A DNA stretch of 64,000 nucleotides. Source: Moniliella sp. 'wahieum' (taxonomy: Eukaryota > Basidiomycota > Moniliellomycetes > Moniliellales > Moniliellaceae). The position numbers and the translations under genes are program-made. This document shows positions 33,196-45,428 of the stretch, piece after piece; positions within the stretch are counted from its first letter, which is position 1, and each line of letters opens with the position of its first letter. The DNA lies in contig RSEE01000042.1 of the NCBI GenBank assembly GCA_003971905.1, positions 372,001 through 436,000 of the forward strand, read 5' to 3'. The notes below the pieces were generated by a model that had not been told where the DNA came from, made no database searches, and was given only the letters and a program-made list of their open reading frames with translations.

Positions 33196-35982
33196 GTATG
33201 GACTGATGGATATCGTCGTCAAAGAGAAGATCGGTATAATAGACAGGAAAAAAGAATGGGCACTTGTGCCTAATACACCTGGGGAAGTACAGTAACCCCA
33301 GGCCGGCCAGAGAGACGCTGAAAGGTACTAAGGTGCGTGGGAATAGCGTGGTGCGGGAGTCGATGGAGGTTTAGAGAATCCGAGGCGAGAGGAGGTGACG
33401 CGGTGACGCGCGAGGCGTGACTGAGGTGATCTGTGCTTGGTGATGTGGCGGTGGTGGCTTAGCTAGGTGTGCGGTAGCGACGGCTGATGTGGTCGAAAAG
33501 GTAGTACGCGCTGTGAGGACCGAGGATGGAGCGGGTCCTGGGTACACTGTTTGGAATGGTAGATGCCCACGGAGCTGGCGAATTGGTGTTTTGTGCCAGG
33601 GCGGGGCATTGATGCCACCAGCGCGCGGGGATGAAAAAGTGGAGGTGAGGGGTTGCTACTGCCCAGCCATGGAAGGTGCCTGGCCAAGGCCACGAAGGGA
33701 GTACCACCAAGTAGGCAAGACAACCGAGGGAACGCACACGGGGACAGAGCGGGGTTAGGGGGGTGCGGAGCTCAGGAGCTCACACGATAAGCGTGTGGGT
33801 CGAACACTGTGCTACAAAAGGACGCTCGGATGCTCTGGTGAATAGCGCTGAGGGAGGGCGGCAAGGGGCGTGGCAGTCGAGGCCGAAGAGGAGCAGGTGT
33901 GGGCGGGGAGATGGCGGAGCGTGGGGAGGGGGGAGGGGGTGGGGGTGGATGGGAGTGGCGGTGAAGGAGGGGGAGGGAGGGGGTATAGTGATGGTGGCGC
34001 GGCCCAAACTAACGCTCCGCAGCACTGCTGTGTGCTTTGAGATTTGAGCGCTGCGCCTCAGCGCTGGGCTTGAACCGAGGAAGGGTACACGTTAGACGGG
34101 ACGGGAATAGGGTGGCCATTGGTCATTTAATACGGACTAGCCCCTACGCGCTACGCTTTCTAAGAGCGGATGACGTCGATGACGCTGAGGATAGCGGCCC
34201 ACCTTGCCACCTCTCCGCCAGCACATCCAGCCAACACATCCGGGCAACGCATTCGCCTCCCCGCACAGCATCGGTTTGCGATGCAATGCGCCATCCGGTC
34301 GGTGTGGCTTTTGCGACAGAAGGGTCACGGGCTGGACCAATGCCGAGAAGACGATGGTTGCCGGGTATATAGGCAGCACAGCGTGCATCCCATCTCCGAT
34401 CGTGGATCTCCTGCCCTGCCGGCCTTGGCGTCTGGTGCCTGCGTACCGAAGAGTTAGCAAGGTGACAGGCAGCATTGCGGCGATAGAGGGCTACGCGCTA
34501 CACAGGCAAGTCGATTCCTCATAGACGGGACAGGGCGCAGCGTTGTGCACAGCACCGCACTGGCGCCGTGCCCAGTCTGGTGACGCGAGTGACGACAGTG
34601 GCCAGCTGCCAGTGACTGAGCTATAGTGAGACTGCCGTGTCGCGTTGCCCCGTGGGCAGCCGTTTTGCCACCGAATTGCCCCAGCGCGCATCCCCGGCGT
34701 AGCATCGCCTGCGGCCGCTGCCCTCCTCTCGCCCCGTCCCTCTCGCCTCGAACACCATCGACCTTCTCCGGTCGGCCAGCGGGGCAACTGCAATATTAAC
34801 CAGCGTTCAAACCGCCACCGGCCCTCAGGCGCGTAGCACTGGCCCACAGCCTCTAGCCTTACCGGTAACGGTTACCCTCACAGAGGCATCACGTATGTTA
34901 CAACGTCGCGTCCCGTACTGTCGTACACTACGCATCTCATAATTTTGTATCCAGTACAAAATGTCAGCCCCACGGTGGCCAATAGTAAATACGAGGCTGC
35001 GCTGGCTGAGGGTCCATATAGCAAAAAGCCAGTATACTTCCCCCCCCCCAATGTCTCTTCATGCTGAGGAGGAGGAAGGAAACCATCAGAAGAGATGATC
35101 GATGACATTGTATGCTTGGGGGGGAATACTAGAACAAGGAGACACAATTCAATTTGGGAATGACACAATCGAGTCGAAGAGATCCCAAGGGAAGATGTCA
35201 CAAAGCCCCCCGAGGACTTGGCTTGCTTTGATGGCTTATCGATCATCTCGTACAAAATTATCATTCTCTCTTTTCTCCCAAGGCGCACATGGATACTATA
35301 CTGTGAGGATATATCTACTAATGCACCCTGTGTCGGTGAAGCAGAGACAAAAACACGCCTCTCCTCGATGTATTATCGATGGGAATTAATCTGAACAGGA
35401 CCGTCTTTTCGTATAGTGCGAGAGTCTCGCCAAGGTCCTCAAGTCTGTGCTCTCCATCCCGGGTGCCCATGATTTCTATGAGAACCAATTGCGGGGAAGA
35501 AAAAGAAGGAAGACGTGATACGGATGATCGATGAGGTACCGTGGGCGCGAATAAGGGCCAGAAAAACGTTTGACGAATCGCAGGGGTGGAGGTTGAGTCA
35601 CTCATCATATACTCATCCCCCTCGCCAATCTTCTTCTAGCCTGTATCTCCAATCCGTCGTCCTCGGGCCATCCATGCATTTATACTTGTTCGAACCATAT
35701 AACCTGCCCACAGTCGACTGTTCTACCCCCCAACTCATGTGATCCATGCCGTCATGCCGTCTCTAGCCCATAAATCCCAGTGCTGACTGAACCCTGATTC
35801 CCTCGTCGCAGACTGGTTGCTTGTCTTATTCAATCCGAATCGAGATCCGAAACAGATATGATGGATTTGAGTGGTAATAGGGGCGAGAGCCAAGAGAAAG
35901 AGTAGCGATCGAAAGAGAACAGAAACGGAAAGGAGAAGAAAGAGAAAAAGAGAAAAAGAAAAAGAAGAAAAAAAGAGAAAAA

Positions 35983-36056
<74 letters not shown>

Positions 36057-36485
36057 AATCAAGTGGTGCTCCTGCACACGAGAAGAGATGGAGGGAGGTG
36101 GTGCAGGCGCATAGGGATCCAGGCACAGAGGAAGAAAAGCGACACTTTGATGGGTTGAGAGGGCGAGAGAGATGGGGAGAGACGAGACGAAGAGAGACGA
36201 AAAGCAAACCCATCCGTGCCCACAGGGCACAGGCAGAGATTACGTTTGGGTTTCTCAGGGATCCGGCCAGAAGCAAAACAAAAGGTCGGGGAAGCTCCCC
36301 AACCGATGGGTATACGCCCCGTAAGCAGAAGGGCAGACCCAAGTGCCCGAAACTAGCCAGATCGGCAAAGGTAAGAAGGTCTGGAGAGGGGAGAATGGCG
36401 GTGGCTCCTCTTGCTCTTCGGCAAGCGGGAAAAACTTGTCGAGCGGGCTGAACATGACACCGGCAGAGGGAGCAAGGGTCCTTGT
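33196..36485. other. Gene-poor spacer with GA microsatellite
   Basis: 3.3 kb without a recognisable gene. Notable are a G-rich block at 33900-33990, a C9 run near 35041, a purine-only tract from about 35920 to 36056, and ordinary sequence elsewhere. Short open frames lack domains. Confidence 0.4.
35920..36056. repeat. Purine tract with (GA)n microsatellite
   Basis: AAG/AAAAG-rich purine sequence passes into about 31 uninterrupted GA units at 35990-36052. Confidence 0.95.
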
Positions 36486-38970
36486 TCAGGTTCCACCCCC
36501 GCGCTTCCACCATCGAGCACACCGTCTCGTCCGAGTCAGACGAGGCACTTCGTCAGGTTCAACTCGGTTGCGCGCCGTCTCGGTAACAGGGACCGGCGCA
36601 GGCATCCCTTCGTACGGTTGGCGGAGGAAAGTGAGCGAAGCGTCGAACGACTCGCGACGGAGGACCTTAGGATCCAGCCGAGTAGCAGCAGCATGCACTT
36701 GGCCATCCGGCTGCAGCTGCGCAACGGGCCACTCGAGTGGCGCCGCCCAAGGCGCCGGCGACGGGGACAGAAGCCGCTCCAGCGGACCGAACACGCTCGC
36801 CCGCATGGTCGAGGGCGAACCAGAGACAAGAGTGGGACTGGGGGTAACAGGCTCCCACGCCGAGGGAGACGAGGCAGAAGATGCAGCGGCAACCGAGTCG
36901 GGGGAGGCCGTGAGCGAGTCAACAGTGAGCTCGGGAATAATTTGCTCGGATGAGGCGGTCTGCGGCCGTGCAAGGGCTGTTGGTCAGCGCACGCAGACAG
37001 GTCGAGCGAGGGAGGCGGGGCTGCCTCGGTCAATGCCAACGGCCAAGAGTCGGTTTCGCCCGACACTGAATGAGCCCGCTGGTCCGCCACCTGCTCCGGG
37101 CCAAGCCAACCGATGGGCACAGCTGGTTGGGAGAAAAGATCGGGCATCGTGTTGGAGCGCGGCTTGTCCCCCCCAAAGTTCCCGTCGGGGATGGAGAGAA
37201 GCCCCAGACCCGTACCAGCCGATTGCGGCAACTCTGTGCTCGGAGACGGAGGTAATCCCGCCGTGGGAGATAACAAGGGTGCCGTGACGAACGGCAGCAT
37301 TGGCATCTGCGGTGACGTGGGCGTGGGAAGCAGGCCCATTGGTGCGCCACAAAAAGAGGCGGAGCAAGCGTGCTCAGCGGCTCTGTCGTGGTATGCCGAC
37401 GGCGGGCAAGGGATGAGGGAACGGTCGCCTCCTTGTTTGGTCGCGGCGCCTTAAGGGACTCCATGGCGGAACGCTTGCGGTTCATGTGGACAGCGTCGGC
37501 GTGCGAGGGGCGTTGGGGCTCATGGAGCGGTTCAGGAACAAGGAATCCTGGCCCGCTAGCATCGCCAGTGAGGAAGGGCGAAGGCTGCCTCTTGGGCAAG
37601 ACCGGCTTGGGAAACGAATCCATGGGGACTTCAACCCCCCGGAGCTCCTCAGGAATGCACGAGTTCCACGACTTGATCTTGTTGAATTGCCGGGTCTGGT
37701 CGTTGTATCGGAACTCGGAGACGTACAACTGCTGCGTCTCACGGTCCCACACCTCGGTTGTTGGACGACCACGAATGTAACGGGTGTAGAACATGACGAA
37801 GCAACGTTCGAGAATGTCCTGTACCTTGTGATCCACCATGAGCCCTGTCTTGAAGACCTCATTGGGGATGAACTGCCGCGAGGGGGGTGGACGGTCTCTC
37901 GGGACGGTGGTACCAGCAGACTGAGACGTAGTATTGCCCAGAGCGGGCCAGGGCAGATTTGTTTGGATGAAGACGTCACCTCGTGCCCCGAAGGCGCCTT
38001 TTGAAGTACCTTGAAAATTTGGCCAACAATGGGCTTGCTTGGGTCAGAAGGGTTGAGCAGATGCACCCAATCACCAACCCGGTACGTTTGACCTTTGAAA
38101 TTAACATGGTCAAACACCACCTTTTCGCGATTGTGCAGACGCGCGTGCGAAAGCAAGTCGGCCGTGGACGATGCCAGCAGCTCGGACGAAACGGGCCCGA
38201 GAGGACCATCTGCTACGAACGGGTGGTGTGCTGCCTCACCCGGCCCAACAGGCACCGAGGTAAAGGGTGTCGGCTGCACTGAAGCGAGATGGGCAACGGA
38301 ATCCATGTGTGCTTCAATTGCCTCCACCGAACTTTGGGCAGGCCAAGCAACGAGCTCAAAGTAGATGTGCTGCAGACGAGCCACTTGACCGTAGGTAGAG
38401 GTGCCAATCGGATTGGTGAGGCGGGCGTTGGCGAAGAGGTGCATCATGTCCTGTTCAAACTCAACAGGCGAGCTATACGCCTGCCGGTCGATCTTTGCTT
38501 CAATGGCATGAAGAGAGATGGGATGGGACACCTACTCGAATCACAAAAAAGGAGAAAGTGTCAGAGATCCTGGTTAGCCGTCATAAAATACGCTGTAACG
38601 TACCTTGCTGTAGTACTCCGCGTCCGTGGTCGGGTCTGGCACAAGGCCAGATCATGGAGAGCCATGAAAGGCGCCGGGTCCCGCGGGTGGGGAGCGGGGG
38701 ATAGGTCGACGAGGTGCTGGAAGACGGAGGCGTAGATGGCATGGGCCTGAGCCCGGGCCACATCGGGCACGTCCGAGAGCGGCGGGAGATGGAGCCAGCC
38801 GAGGTCGGTGGGGCTGGGGGTGCGCACAGCGGCAACAGGCTGGTGCGAAGGAGGCAGGGTCTGATGCGCGAGCTGCTGCGGCATGGGGGTGGGGGTGGGG
38901 GCGGGGCCGGGGGCAGGGGGGAAGCAGGGGCGGAAGCAAGAACACTGGGGACAGCAGAAGCGGCGGCCAT
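36486..38970 (-). CDS. Bromodomain plus BAH protein, RSC1/RSC2-like chromatin-remodelling subunit
   Basis: RSC1/2 proteins read acetylated histones for the SWI/SNF-type RSC remodeller in the nucleus. After a Pro/Ala-rich start (ATG 38970, MAAASAVPSVLA), a bromodomain is coded at about 38310-38660: 'DAEYYSK', then across an intron 'VSHPISLHAIEAKIDRQAY', and 'MMHLFANARLTNPIGTSTYG' with the acetyl-lysine-contacting Asn region. A BAH domain follows at about 37640-38150: 'KVVFDHVNFKGQTYRVGDWV', 'GQIFKVLQ', 'VDHKVQDILERCFVMFYTRY', 'VWDRETQQLYVSEFRYN'. The C-terminal third is Ser/Pro-rich and its end is uncertain; the stop at 36486 is one choice. Yeast RSC1/2 have two bromodomains; only one is plain here. 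Several one-base losses break the frame, for example near 37900. Confidence 0.78.
38532..38603 (-). other. Intron in the bromodomain-BAH gene
   Basis: Minus-strand GTACGTTAC donor directly after 'EYYSK' codons, a pyrimidine-rich end and a GAGTAG acceptor, 72 nt. Joining gives EYYSK-VSHPISLHAI, restoring the bromodomain. Confidence 0.8.
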
Positions 38971-41900
38971 GGTGTTCAGCGGGGGGGCGTGAGCGTGAGC
39001 GTGATCAAACGAATGTGGTGTATGGTCGAGGACCACGGCGGGGGACGCCTGCCGGCAGGCGAGGGGAGGAGAGGGCCAAAAGAATGTGGGTGGGGCGCAG
39101 AGGCCAGCGAGTTGGGGGAGGTGAAGGCAGGGATTGCCGTCGTCGGGGGTGTCGAGGACAGCGGGACGGATAGCAGAGGGGGCGGTGGTGGTGGTGGTGG
39201 AAAGCAAGGATGGGCCGATGGGGCGGGAGAGGAGGAGCAGGTGACTCGGGGCACTGGAGCAGCTGAGAGCGGTGGGCTGGCTGGCCTGGGTGCATGCCAG
39301 CACCAGGCGCCAGGGCGCTGTGGGGCGGGGCCAGGCGGGGCGGGGCGCAGGGGCAGTGTGAGGCAGACGGGGAGGGTAGGACACTGTGCGGGTGCGTGCC
39401 TGGGGCTGCCGTTTGCTGCCTGGGGCGTCCTGGGGCTGCCTAGTGCTGTCTAGTGCTGCCTAGTCCTGCTGAGCGGTGAACGCCCCCCCGCCCCTTGCGT
39501 GGCGCAAGCAGGGTATGTGCGGCGGCCAGAGCAGCAGCACGCCAGTGTGGGCGGTGGTCAGCGGTGGGCCACTGATGCACTGCGGCGCGTTCATGCGCTA
39601 GTGGATGATGGCGGATGGCTGATCGATGATGCCTGGATGCGCTGACGCAGGCGCAAAGCACACGAGACACCCACCGCGGGTTGGGCGAGTTTTCGCTGCC
39701 CTTTGGTGCCCCTGGGCGTTGTTGGCCAACCCCCCACACCCCCAACCGCCGCCAGCGTAGGCCACCGTCCAGCGGCAGTGGCCTGGTGGGGGCGTTGGTC
39801 GTTGTATTGCCTGAGGCCCTGAGGCCCTGGGCGCTGAGGCGTGGCTATTGAATCGGAACGCACGGGAAAGCACGGCGCCCTTTCCGGCCGTGGGCGTTGC
39901 AGGACCAGGGAACAGCTGATCCTGATCGACTGACCTGCGCCTGGGGCCTGCCCATGCTCAGGCGTTTAGGCACTCAGCCGACTCAGGGCCTCAGTCTTGC
40001 GTGTTCCCCACCAGGCGACTGGGCTTGGAAGAACAGTGGGCGTGGTATTAGGCTCTCATTTGTTGTTCTCCCAGTGCCAGAACAAATGACTGGCATTGAG
40101 ATATTGAGGTGCTGCGTGAGGCCTGAGGGCGGCATGAGGCGTTGGTAGGACCAGGGCAGGCAGCTCATGCATCATGCATCATCTACCACTGATCGATCAG
40201 TGCAGATCCCCTCTGGCATCGTGCATTGTGGGCTATGGCGCCGCTGTGGCTGGACAGGGCGACGCCGCACCGTTTGGGATGTGTGGCCGACTCAGGAAAC
40301 GGCAGGTCTCGATATCATGGCACAGGCGCCATGCCTACGGTGGGCAGGGTGCCGACCCCCGAGTCCTCGGATGTCGGACAATCGATCATCGATAATCGAT
40401 AAGAGCTCACATGTCGCATGCCACAGCGGCGTGGTGCCCCTTTTGCCCGTCTTTGCCTGTTTTGCCTGTTTTTGCCCGGCGTGCTCCACACAGAATTCAG
40501 CTGGGTGGGTAACCGTCACATGTCACACCCAGTCACATGGCACACAGCCCCTGTCCCATGCCACGCCATCACATGTCAATGGATGTCACATGTCACACCC
40601 ACAGGTCACATGGTCACAGCCGTCACACGTCAACTTCTGCGAGCCCAACATGATATGTGATCGACACGTGATCGATGATCGATCTGATTAATGATTCGCC
40701 TCTTTCTTTTTCACGTACACGGCAGGTATAGCGAAACAACAGGCACATTTCGTTCCCTAGGCTTTATTGCTTCTTGTGTAGGTCAAGTGCGGCATAGCAA
40801 CACTGCGACGCCAGCCATGCTGCTCACGCTCACAGTGCCCCTTCGTCGAGTGCAGAGAGAGTGGCGTCGCCAGAGCGAATAGCAGATGGCAATACAACAC
40901 AGGAGCACATTTTGTACTTCCACAGACACATCGCCCACACCTTCACACACCTCTCCCGGGATCCTTTTGATTAGCCTTTGATTGTTCCCATTCAATTCAC
41001 TCCTATGCCAGGCATAGTTGGACAGAGCATTTTATGCTTTCGCACCACCACCACAGCTCGCCCGCTCCGGCCTGAGTGGTGGCGACTGGCTACCTACATA
41101 GTGTCCCTGTGTAGGTGTTGTTGCCAGATTGAGTTAGGCTATACAGCCACAACTATTAATGCAACGCTTTTGCACCATAATCACGTTTGGATGACGCTTG
41201 AGGTCAAGCTTAATCCTGAAGGCCACACATCAGCACTGCTGAGTGTGGACCCCAGGACTCCAGAGCTCATCAACAGAAGAGTAACACTTCTTTGCTCATC
41301 TCCAAAACAGTAAGCAAAAGGAGGATGTAAGACCGGAGGAACCCAAGGGATTGGGTGAAGAACCTCTGGACGCAACGGTGGATGCGACAGTAAAAGGATG
41401 TGGCTGTTGGCGCTGTGAACGGCGATCCTGTATGATCTGGTATAACCTCTATCAACGGAAGAAACGGTTCAAGAGAGCCAAAACCTGTCTATTGCCCTGG
41501 TGAAGACTCGGTCCACTTCAATCTTTTGTTCTCTCTCCAACCCCATATTTCCTCGATCCGACGTGCCCAGGAGGGTTGTGGAATCCCCGGACGCAAGTGC
41601 CCATCTCACCTGTGCTTTTTCGATGTACCCAAACCCCTACCTACCCACTTGTCTAACCCTTCCAATGGAATCTCCCTCTTGCTTCTGATGCCCAATCAGA
41701 TCCGAACGGGTCCGTGGTGAGTCGTAACCCCCGCCGCAGGGGCATTCATTACGTATAGCCCATGAAGATATATGCTACAAACATCACTCTTGCCGGTGTA
41801 CAGCGAGCCGGATGGTTCTTCTGACGATTGAGATGGCGATGAAGCTGGAATGTTCTTCTGAAAAACTCTTCCCGCATTCATGTTCGTCACTATAGTGGGT

Positions 41901-42169
41901 TTGTCATCTATACAATCGTCCTCATCACCCTCTCTGCGATTATCGCAGTATACTGTGCTCAGTAATAGTGTGCATTTCTGACCCGGTTCGTGCTTCGCCC
42001 TACATCCCATTCGTCTGGATAGAGATGTGAGAGACCTGATAGGTGTGTTTGGTGCATACCACGTGCGGGAGAACCTTCCCATTGTGCCTCCCTCACCAAC
42101 TTCGGTTTGCTCCCTGCTATTAGTTAGTCTTCCATCATGACCACGTTCTAGGGCTGCAAATTAGCCAAC
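38971..42169. other. Long spacer with GTCACATG cluster
   Basis: 3.2 kb. The left end should be the bromodomain-BAH promoter (GGTGGTGGTGGTGGTGG at 39183-39200, CCTGGGGCTGCC/CCTAGTGCTG short repeats at 39400-39470). The GTCACATG cluster lies at 40513-40615 and ATCGATC palindromes near 40380 and 40665. The minus-strand 128-codon open frame at 41696-42082 has no recognisable domain and is not called. Confidence 0.4.
40513..40632. repeat. Cluster of GTCACATG boxes
   Basis: GTCACATG or ATCACATG occurs five times in about 105 bp, in the context (G/A)TCACATG(T/G), followed by GTCACACGTC. Smaller clusters of the same word lie at 4062-4090 and 9350-9372. Confidence 0.8.
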
Positions 42170-42241
42170 GCTCGGCTGGCGCAAAGGTAGCGCATCTCTC
42201 TCCTAAAGAGAAGGTTGTGGGTTCGAGTCCCACGTCGAGCT
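42170..42241 (+). tRNA. tRNA-Arg(CCT)
   Basis: Acceptor arms GCTCGGC and GTCGAGC pair with one G-T. The anticodon stem TCTCT/AGAGA holds the loop CTCCTAA, giving anticodon CCT for AGG. The T arm is GTGGG-TTCGAGT-CCCAC. No intron. A T6 terminator follows after one A. Confidence 0.95.
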
Positions 42242-42242
42242 A

Positions 42243-42254
42243 TTTTTTGTTTTT
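42243..42254 (+). terminator. Pol III terminator of tRNA-Arg
   Basis: T6 followed by G and T5 immediately after the mature tRNA end. Confidence 0.75.
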
Positions 42255-42552
42255 GAAGCTTCACATGTAAACAACGCATAGTCAGACATTGGGTCGTCGT
42301 CCCGGTGACTCTGTTGCCACCGATTTGCAAGCTTCATCACTACGAGGAGTAACTAGTAACCTCCTGTTCGTAGCACCTGCCGCGAGCTTCACCAGCAAGC
42401 ATCAAGGTCGACCGACGACTATCTGCAGACGTCTAGTACAGTCCCGGACACCAGCCCAAACCCAACCTTTCGTGGCTACCGACCAAGAGCTATGGCGACC
42501 CTATCCGTCAAAGGGGGAGATATACCAGAATCGATCGAAATACGTAACGCCA

Positions 42553-43806
42553 TCAAGTGAAGAGCTTGTTGACACTCATGCTGCCTTCTTGCTGGCGTTT
42601 GAGGACCTTGGATACCGCCAGCTCAAAGTCCTCGTGAGAAACATGTTGGCGGCGTTCACGAAGAGCATACATGCCCGCCTCGGTGCAGATCCCACGCACC
42701 TCGGCCCCCGACGCTTGGCCCATCTTTTCTGCCAACGCACGAAGGTTGACCCCGCGCTGCAAGCTCATCCGGCGCGAGTGGATGCGCAGAATGGCCACAC
42801 GGGCCTCCGGCCCAGGAGGGGGGAATTCAATCTTGCGGTCAATGCGGCCTGGACGGAGCAGGGCAGGGTCCAAGATATCAATTCGGTTGGTGGCCATAAT
42901 GACCTTGATGTTCTTCGTCCCTTCAAACCCGTCCAATTGATTCAGAAGCTCGAGCATCGTTCGTTGCACCTCCGAGTCCCCGTTGCTCCCACTGTCGCCG
43001 CGCGAAGAGCCGATGGAATCAATTTCATCCATAAAGATGATCGAAGGAGCATGTTCGCGAGCCATGACAAAAAGTTCACGCACCATACGCGAACCCTCAC
43101 CAATGTACTTTTGTACCAGCTCCGACCCACTCACACGAATGAAGCGCGTGTCGGTATGGTGCGCGACGGCCCGAGCGAGCAGGGTCTTACCTGTACCGGG
43201 AGGGCCGTCGTAGAGAAGCACACCTTTGGGCTGGGCAATCCCCAAGCTTTCGAACAGTTCCGGGTGCTTGACAGGCAACTCGATCACCTCTTTGATCTCC
43301 TTGATCTGCCGGTCCAGGCCACCCACTTGCTCGTACGTCGAATCCGGCACTTTTTCCACCATCATGAGCGAAACGAGGGGGTCGACCTTGTTGGGAAGAA
43401 TCTTGTGCAGTTGGTAGTTGTCCGGACGCAGCGCCACACGCAGCGCAGGCTTCAGCGACGCAGGATCAATGTCATCGGCAAAGTCCACGACAAACTTGCC
43501 CTCTGGCTGGATCTTGACCAACACCTTCTTCTTGCCCATCACTTTGACCACCTCACCGACGCTGCTCCCGGGCTCGTGAAGCAGCTGCAGCTCTTCACGC
43601 AGAAGACGCACGCGTGCGTTGAGCGCATTGCGTTGCGCTTCGAGCCGACGCAGGTTCTGCGTCTTATCGTTGATCTCCAGCTCGTATGCTTGCATCTTGG
43701 CGGCGTAGAACGAGCCGATTCCCGAGGCACGCACGCCACCGACATTGGATGGAGTGGGGGTGCTGGGACCAGCGGCGTGAGCCTTGGATACGGTCGCTGT
43801 GGCCAT
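42553..43806 (-). CDS. RPT6: 26S proteasome regulatory ATPase subunit 8
   Basis: One of six AAA+ ATPases of the 19S base that unfold and feed substrates into the 20S core. The frame is intact from ATG 43806 ([13 protein letters not shown]) to the stop at 42553, 417 codons, a normal size. An N-terminal coiled coil (about residues 25-75, '[16 protein letters not shown]') and OB domain precede the AAA module. Walker A is GPPGTGKT, Walker B is [11 protein letters not shown], and the pore/arginine-finger region has '[14 protein letters not shown]'. Block '[20 protein letters not shown]' is typical of RPT6. An in-frame upstream ATG at 43878 would add a 24-residue extension that does not resemble the family, so the internal ATG is preferred. 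It lies in tandem with NAP1. The 540-codon plus-strand frame is its shadow. Confidence 0.97.
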   Translation of the reverse strand: MATATVSKAHAAGPSTPTPSNVGGVRASGIGSFYAAKMQAYELEINDKTQNLRRLEAQRNALNARVRLLREELQLLHEPGSSVGEVVKVMGKKKVLVKIQPEGKFVVDFADDIDPASLKPALRVALRPDNYQLHKILPNKVDPLVSLMMVEKVPDSTYEQVGGLDRQIKEIKEVIELPVKHPELFESLGIAQPKGVLLYDGPPGTGKTLLARAVAHHTDTRFIRVSGSELVQKYIGEGSRMVRELFVMAREHAPSIIFMDEIDSIGSSRGDSGSNGDSEVQRTMLELLNQLDGFEGTKNIKVIMATNRIDILDPALLRPGRIDRKIEFPPPGPEARVAILRIHSRRMSLQRGVNLRALAEKMGQASGAEVRGICTEAGMYALRERRQHVSHEDFELAVSKVLKRQQEGSMSVNKLFT

Positions 43807-44169
43807 GGTGTGTGGGTCGTGGTAGACAGGCGGATGGACGCAGGCCGAAAGCCACCGCTGTCCTGCTTGCCTCGCCACGGGACTCGCCTCAACGTACGTT
43901 CAACAGAGTGACGCGTTCGGCTTTGGGCGGAATGTGATGTCCGACCATTCCGCCCTCGCCACCTCGGATGCACCGCCGCTCTCCCCTTCTTTCGCCATCC
44001 CGTGCGATTTATATCAGCCGGTTCAGCCGGGTTCCATTCTATTCCATTCCACTGCTGCCTGTCGCCGTACGAAAGAAAGAGACCATTCAATGCCACGTCT
44101 AGACGAAAAGCCCAATAAGGATGCATGTGCAGACTGTCAGGAGGCGAGCAACAACGAACAGGAAATGCG
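43807..44169. other. RPT6 upstream / NAP1 downstream spacer
   Basis: 363 bp between two genes on the minus strand. It should hold the RPT6 promoter. A TTCCATTCTATTCCATTCC patch lies at 44032-44050. Confidence 0.4.
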
Positions 44170-45428
44170 CTACTGCTGGCGGCACTCTTGCGGGTCAGCG
44201 ACTGGGCCGTTGCGCCGCCAGGCGCCGGGCCATCCTCATCATCGTCGTCATCGTCCTCGTCATCGTCATCATCCTCAAACCCTTCGAGCTCGTCAAACTC
44301 CTCGTATTGCAGCGCCTCACCGGTAAAGTAGGTGATCGCGTGCGGCACGATCCGGTCCTTGAGATCTTCACCCAGCTGGTAGTCTAGCTCCAGACGCTCC
44401 TCCAGCTCCTCCAGGCCTTCATCCTCCGACTCGTCGTCGGCGCCCGAAGGCGGCTGCGGAGGCTGGAAAAAGTTGAAGAAGGAATCGGCCGGGACCGAGC
44501 GCTTGACCACACGGGTCTCGTTGGTGTGCTTGTTGCGCTGCTTCTTGGTCTCCACCCGCTTGGTCAAGTCCTTGTCGGCGCTTACCCAGTCGATCGTCGT
44601 ACCCTCCGCATGGTCATAGATCAGGTCTCCGTTGGGACCAACATCATCACGGTAGTAGTAGGTCTTGGTCAGAGTAGTGTTGGTGAAGAAGCCATTGTTC
44701 GGCGCAAAGTCAAAGAAGAGCTGGAAGCCCGGCTTGCCCTCCGATGGCAAGTGCTCGCTCCGAATGTCCTGCAGGAAGTTGAGCGCCTCCTCGTCCCGCT
44801 CCGAGATGAGCTCGGCCAAGGCCGTGTGGGTGTGAAGCGCAGTGAGCCAGAAATGGGGGATGCCAGTCTCGCCATCGGAAGGTGCCTTGACTTCGGAAAG
44901 CGATTCCTTTGCCTCCTCCTCGTCATTGTCATTGCCCAACTTGGCCTCAGTGGCCTTCTCACCCTCGAGCACAAGCGCCGCCGACGGCTCCTGAGTACCG
45001 AGAATAATGTCCTTGCGTTGCTGGTACAAAGGAGCGTACTTGGTCTGGAACTTGCGCTCCAGCTCCATAATCTCCTTTTGGAACTCGGCCTCGATCTTGA
45101 GGTGCTGCGCCTGGAGCCCCTCTAGTGCTGCGACGCGGCGGCGGAGGTAAGGCAGGCCCTCGACGTACCCGCTGCTTGCGCCATTGAGGCGGCCGAGACG
45201 CTCGGCAATGATCGCAGCCAGGGCGGGGTTGGAAGCAAGCGCAGCAGCAGCAGCCTCGTCGGTAGCGTTGGCAGCCGCCGCCTCCTCGTCCTCCTCTTGG
45301 ACAGTGCCGACGGTAGGGCGGCTAAGGGCTTCGCGAGTCAGGGGCTGGTTCTGCAGCGGGGTGTTCTGCGGGGTGGGGGCCACGAGCTCATCCTCGGGCC
45401 GAGAGTTGATGTTGAGGTTGTTGGACAT
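44170..45428 (-). CDS. NAP1: Nucleosome assembly protein, histone H2A-H2B chaperone
   Basis: NAP1 carries H2A-H2B dimers between cytosol and nucleus and acts in chromatin assembly. ATG 45428 gives MSNNLNINSRPEDE. The family core is clear: 'EAEFQKEIMELERKFQTKYA' with the long dimerisation helix, 'IPHFWLTALHTH', 'GFQLFFDFAPNNGFFTN', 'LTKTYYYRDD', 'DSFFNFFQPPQPP', and 'IVPHAITYFTGEA'. An acidic Asp/Glu tract follows. The annotated frame would run on, but a one-base loss after the acidic tract restores 'PQECRQQ' and the stop at 44170. That C-terminus matches the CKQQ-type prenylation motif of NAP1 proteins. An in-frame ATG at 45488 would add 20 residues and is less likely. Confidence 0.94.

Noticed and set aside
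41696-42082. 128-codon minus-strand open frame
   Set aside because: No recognisable domain and no supporting start context or homologous blocks.
42289-43911. 540-codon plus-strand open frame
   Set aside because: It lies opposite RPT6, whose minus-strand frame has all AAA+ motifs; the plus frame has none and is a shadow of GC-rich codons.
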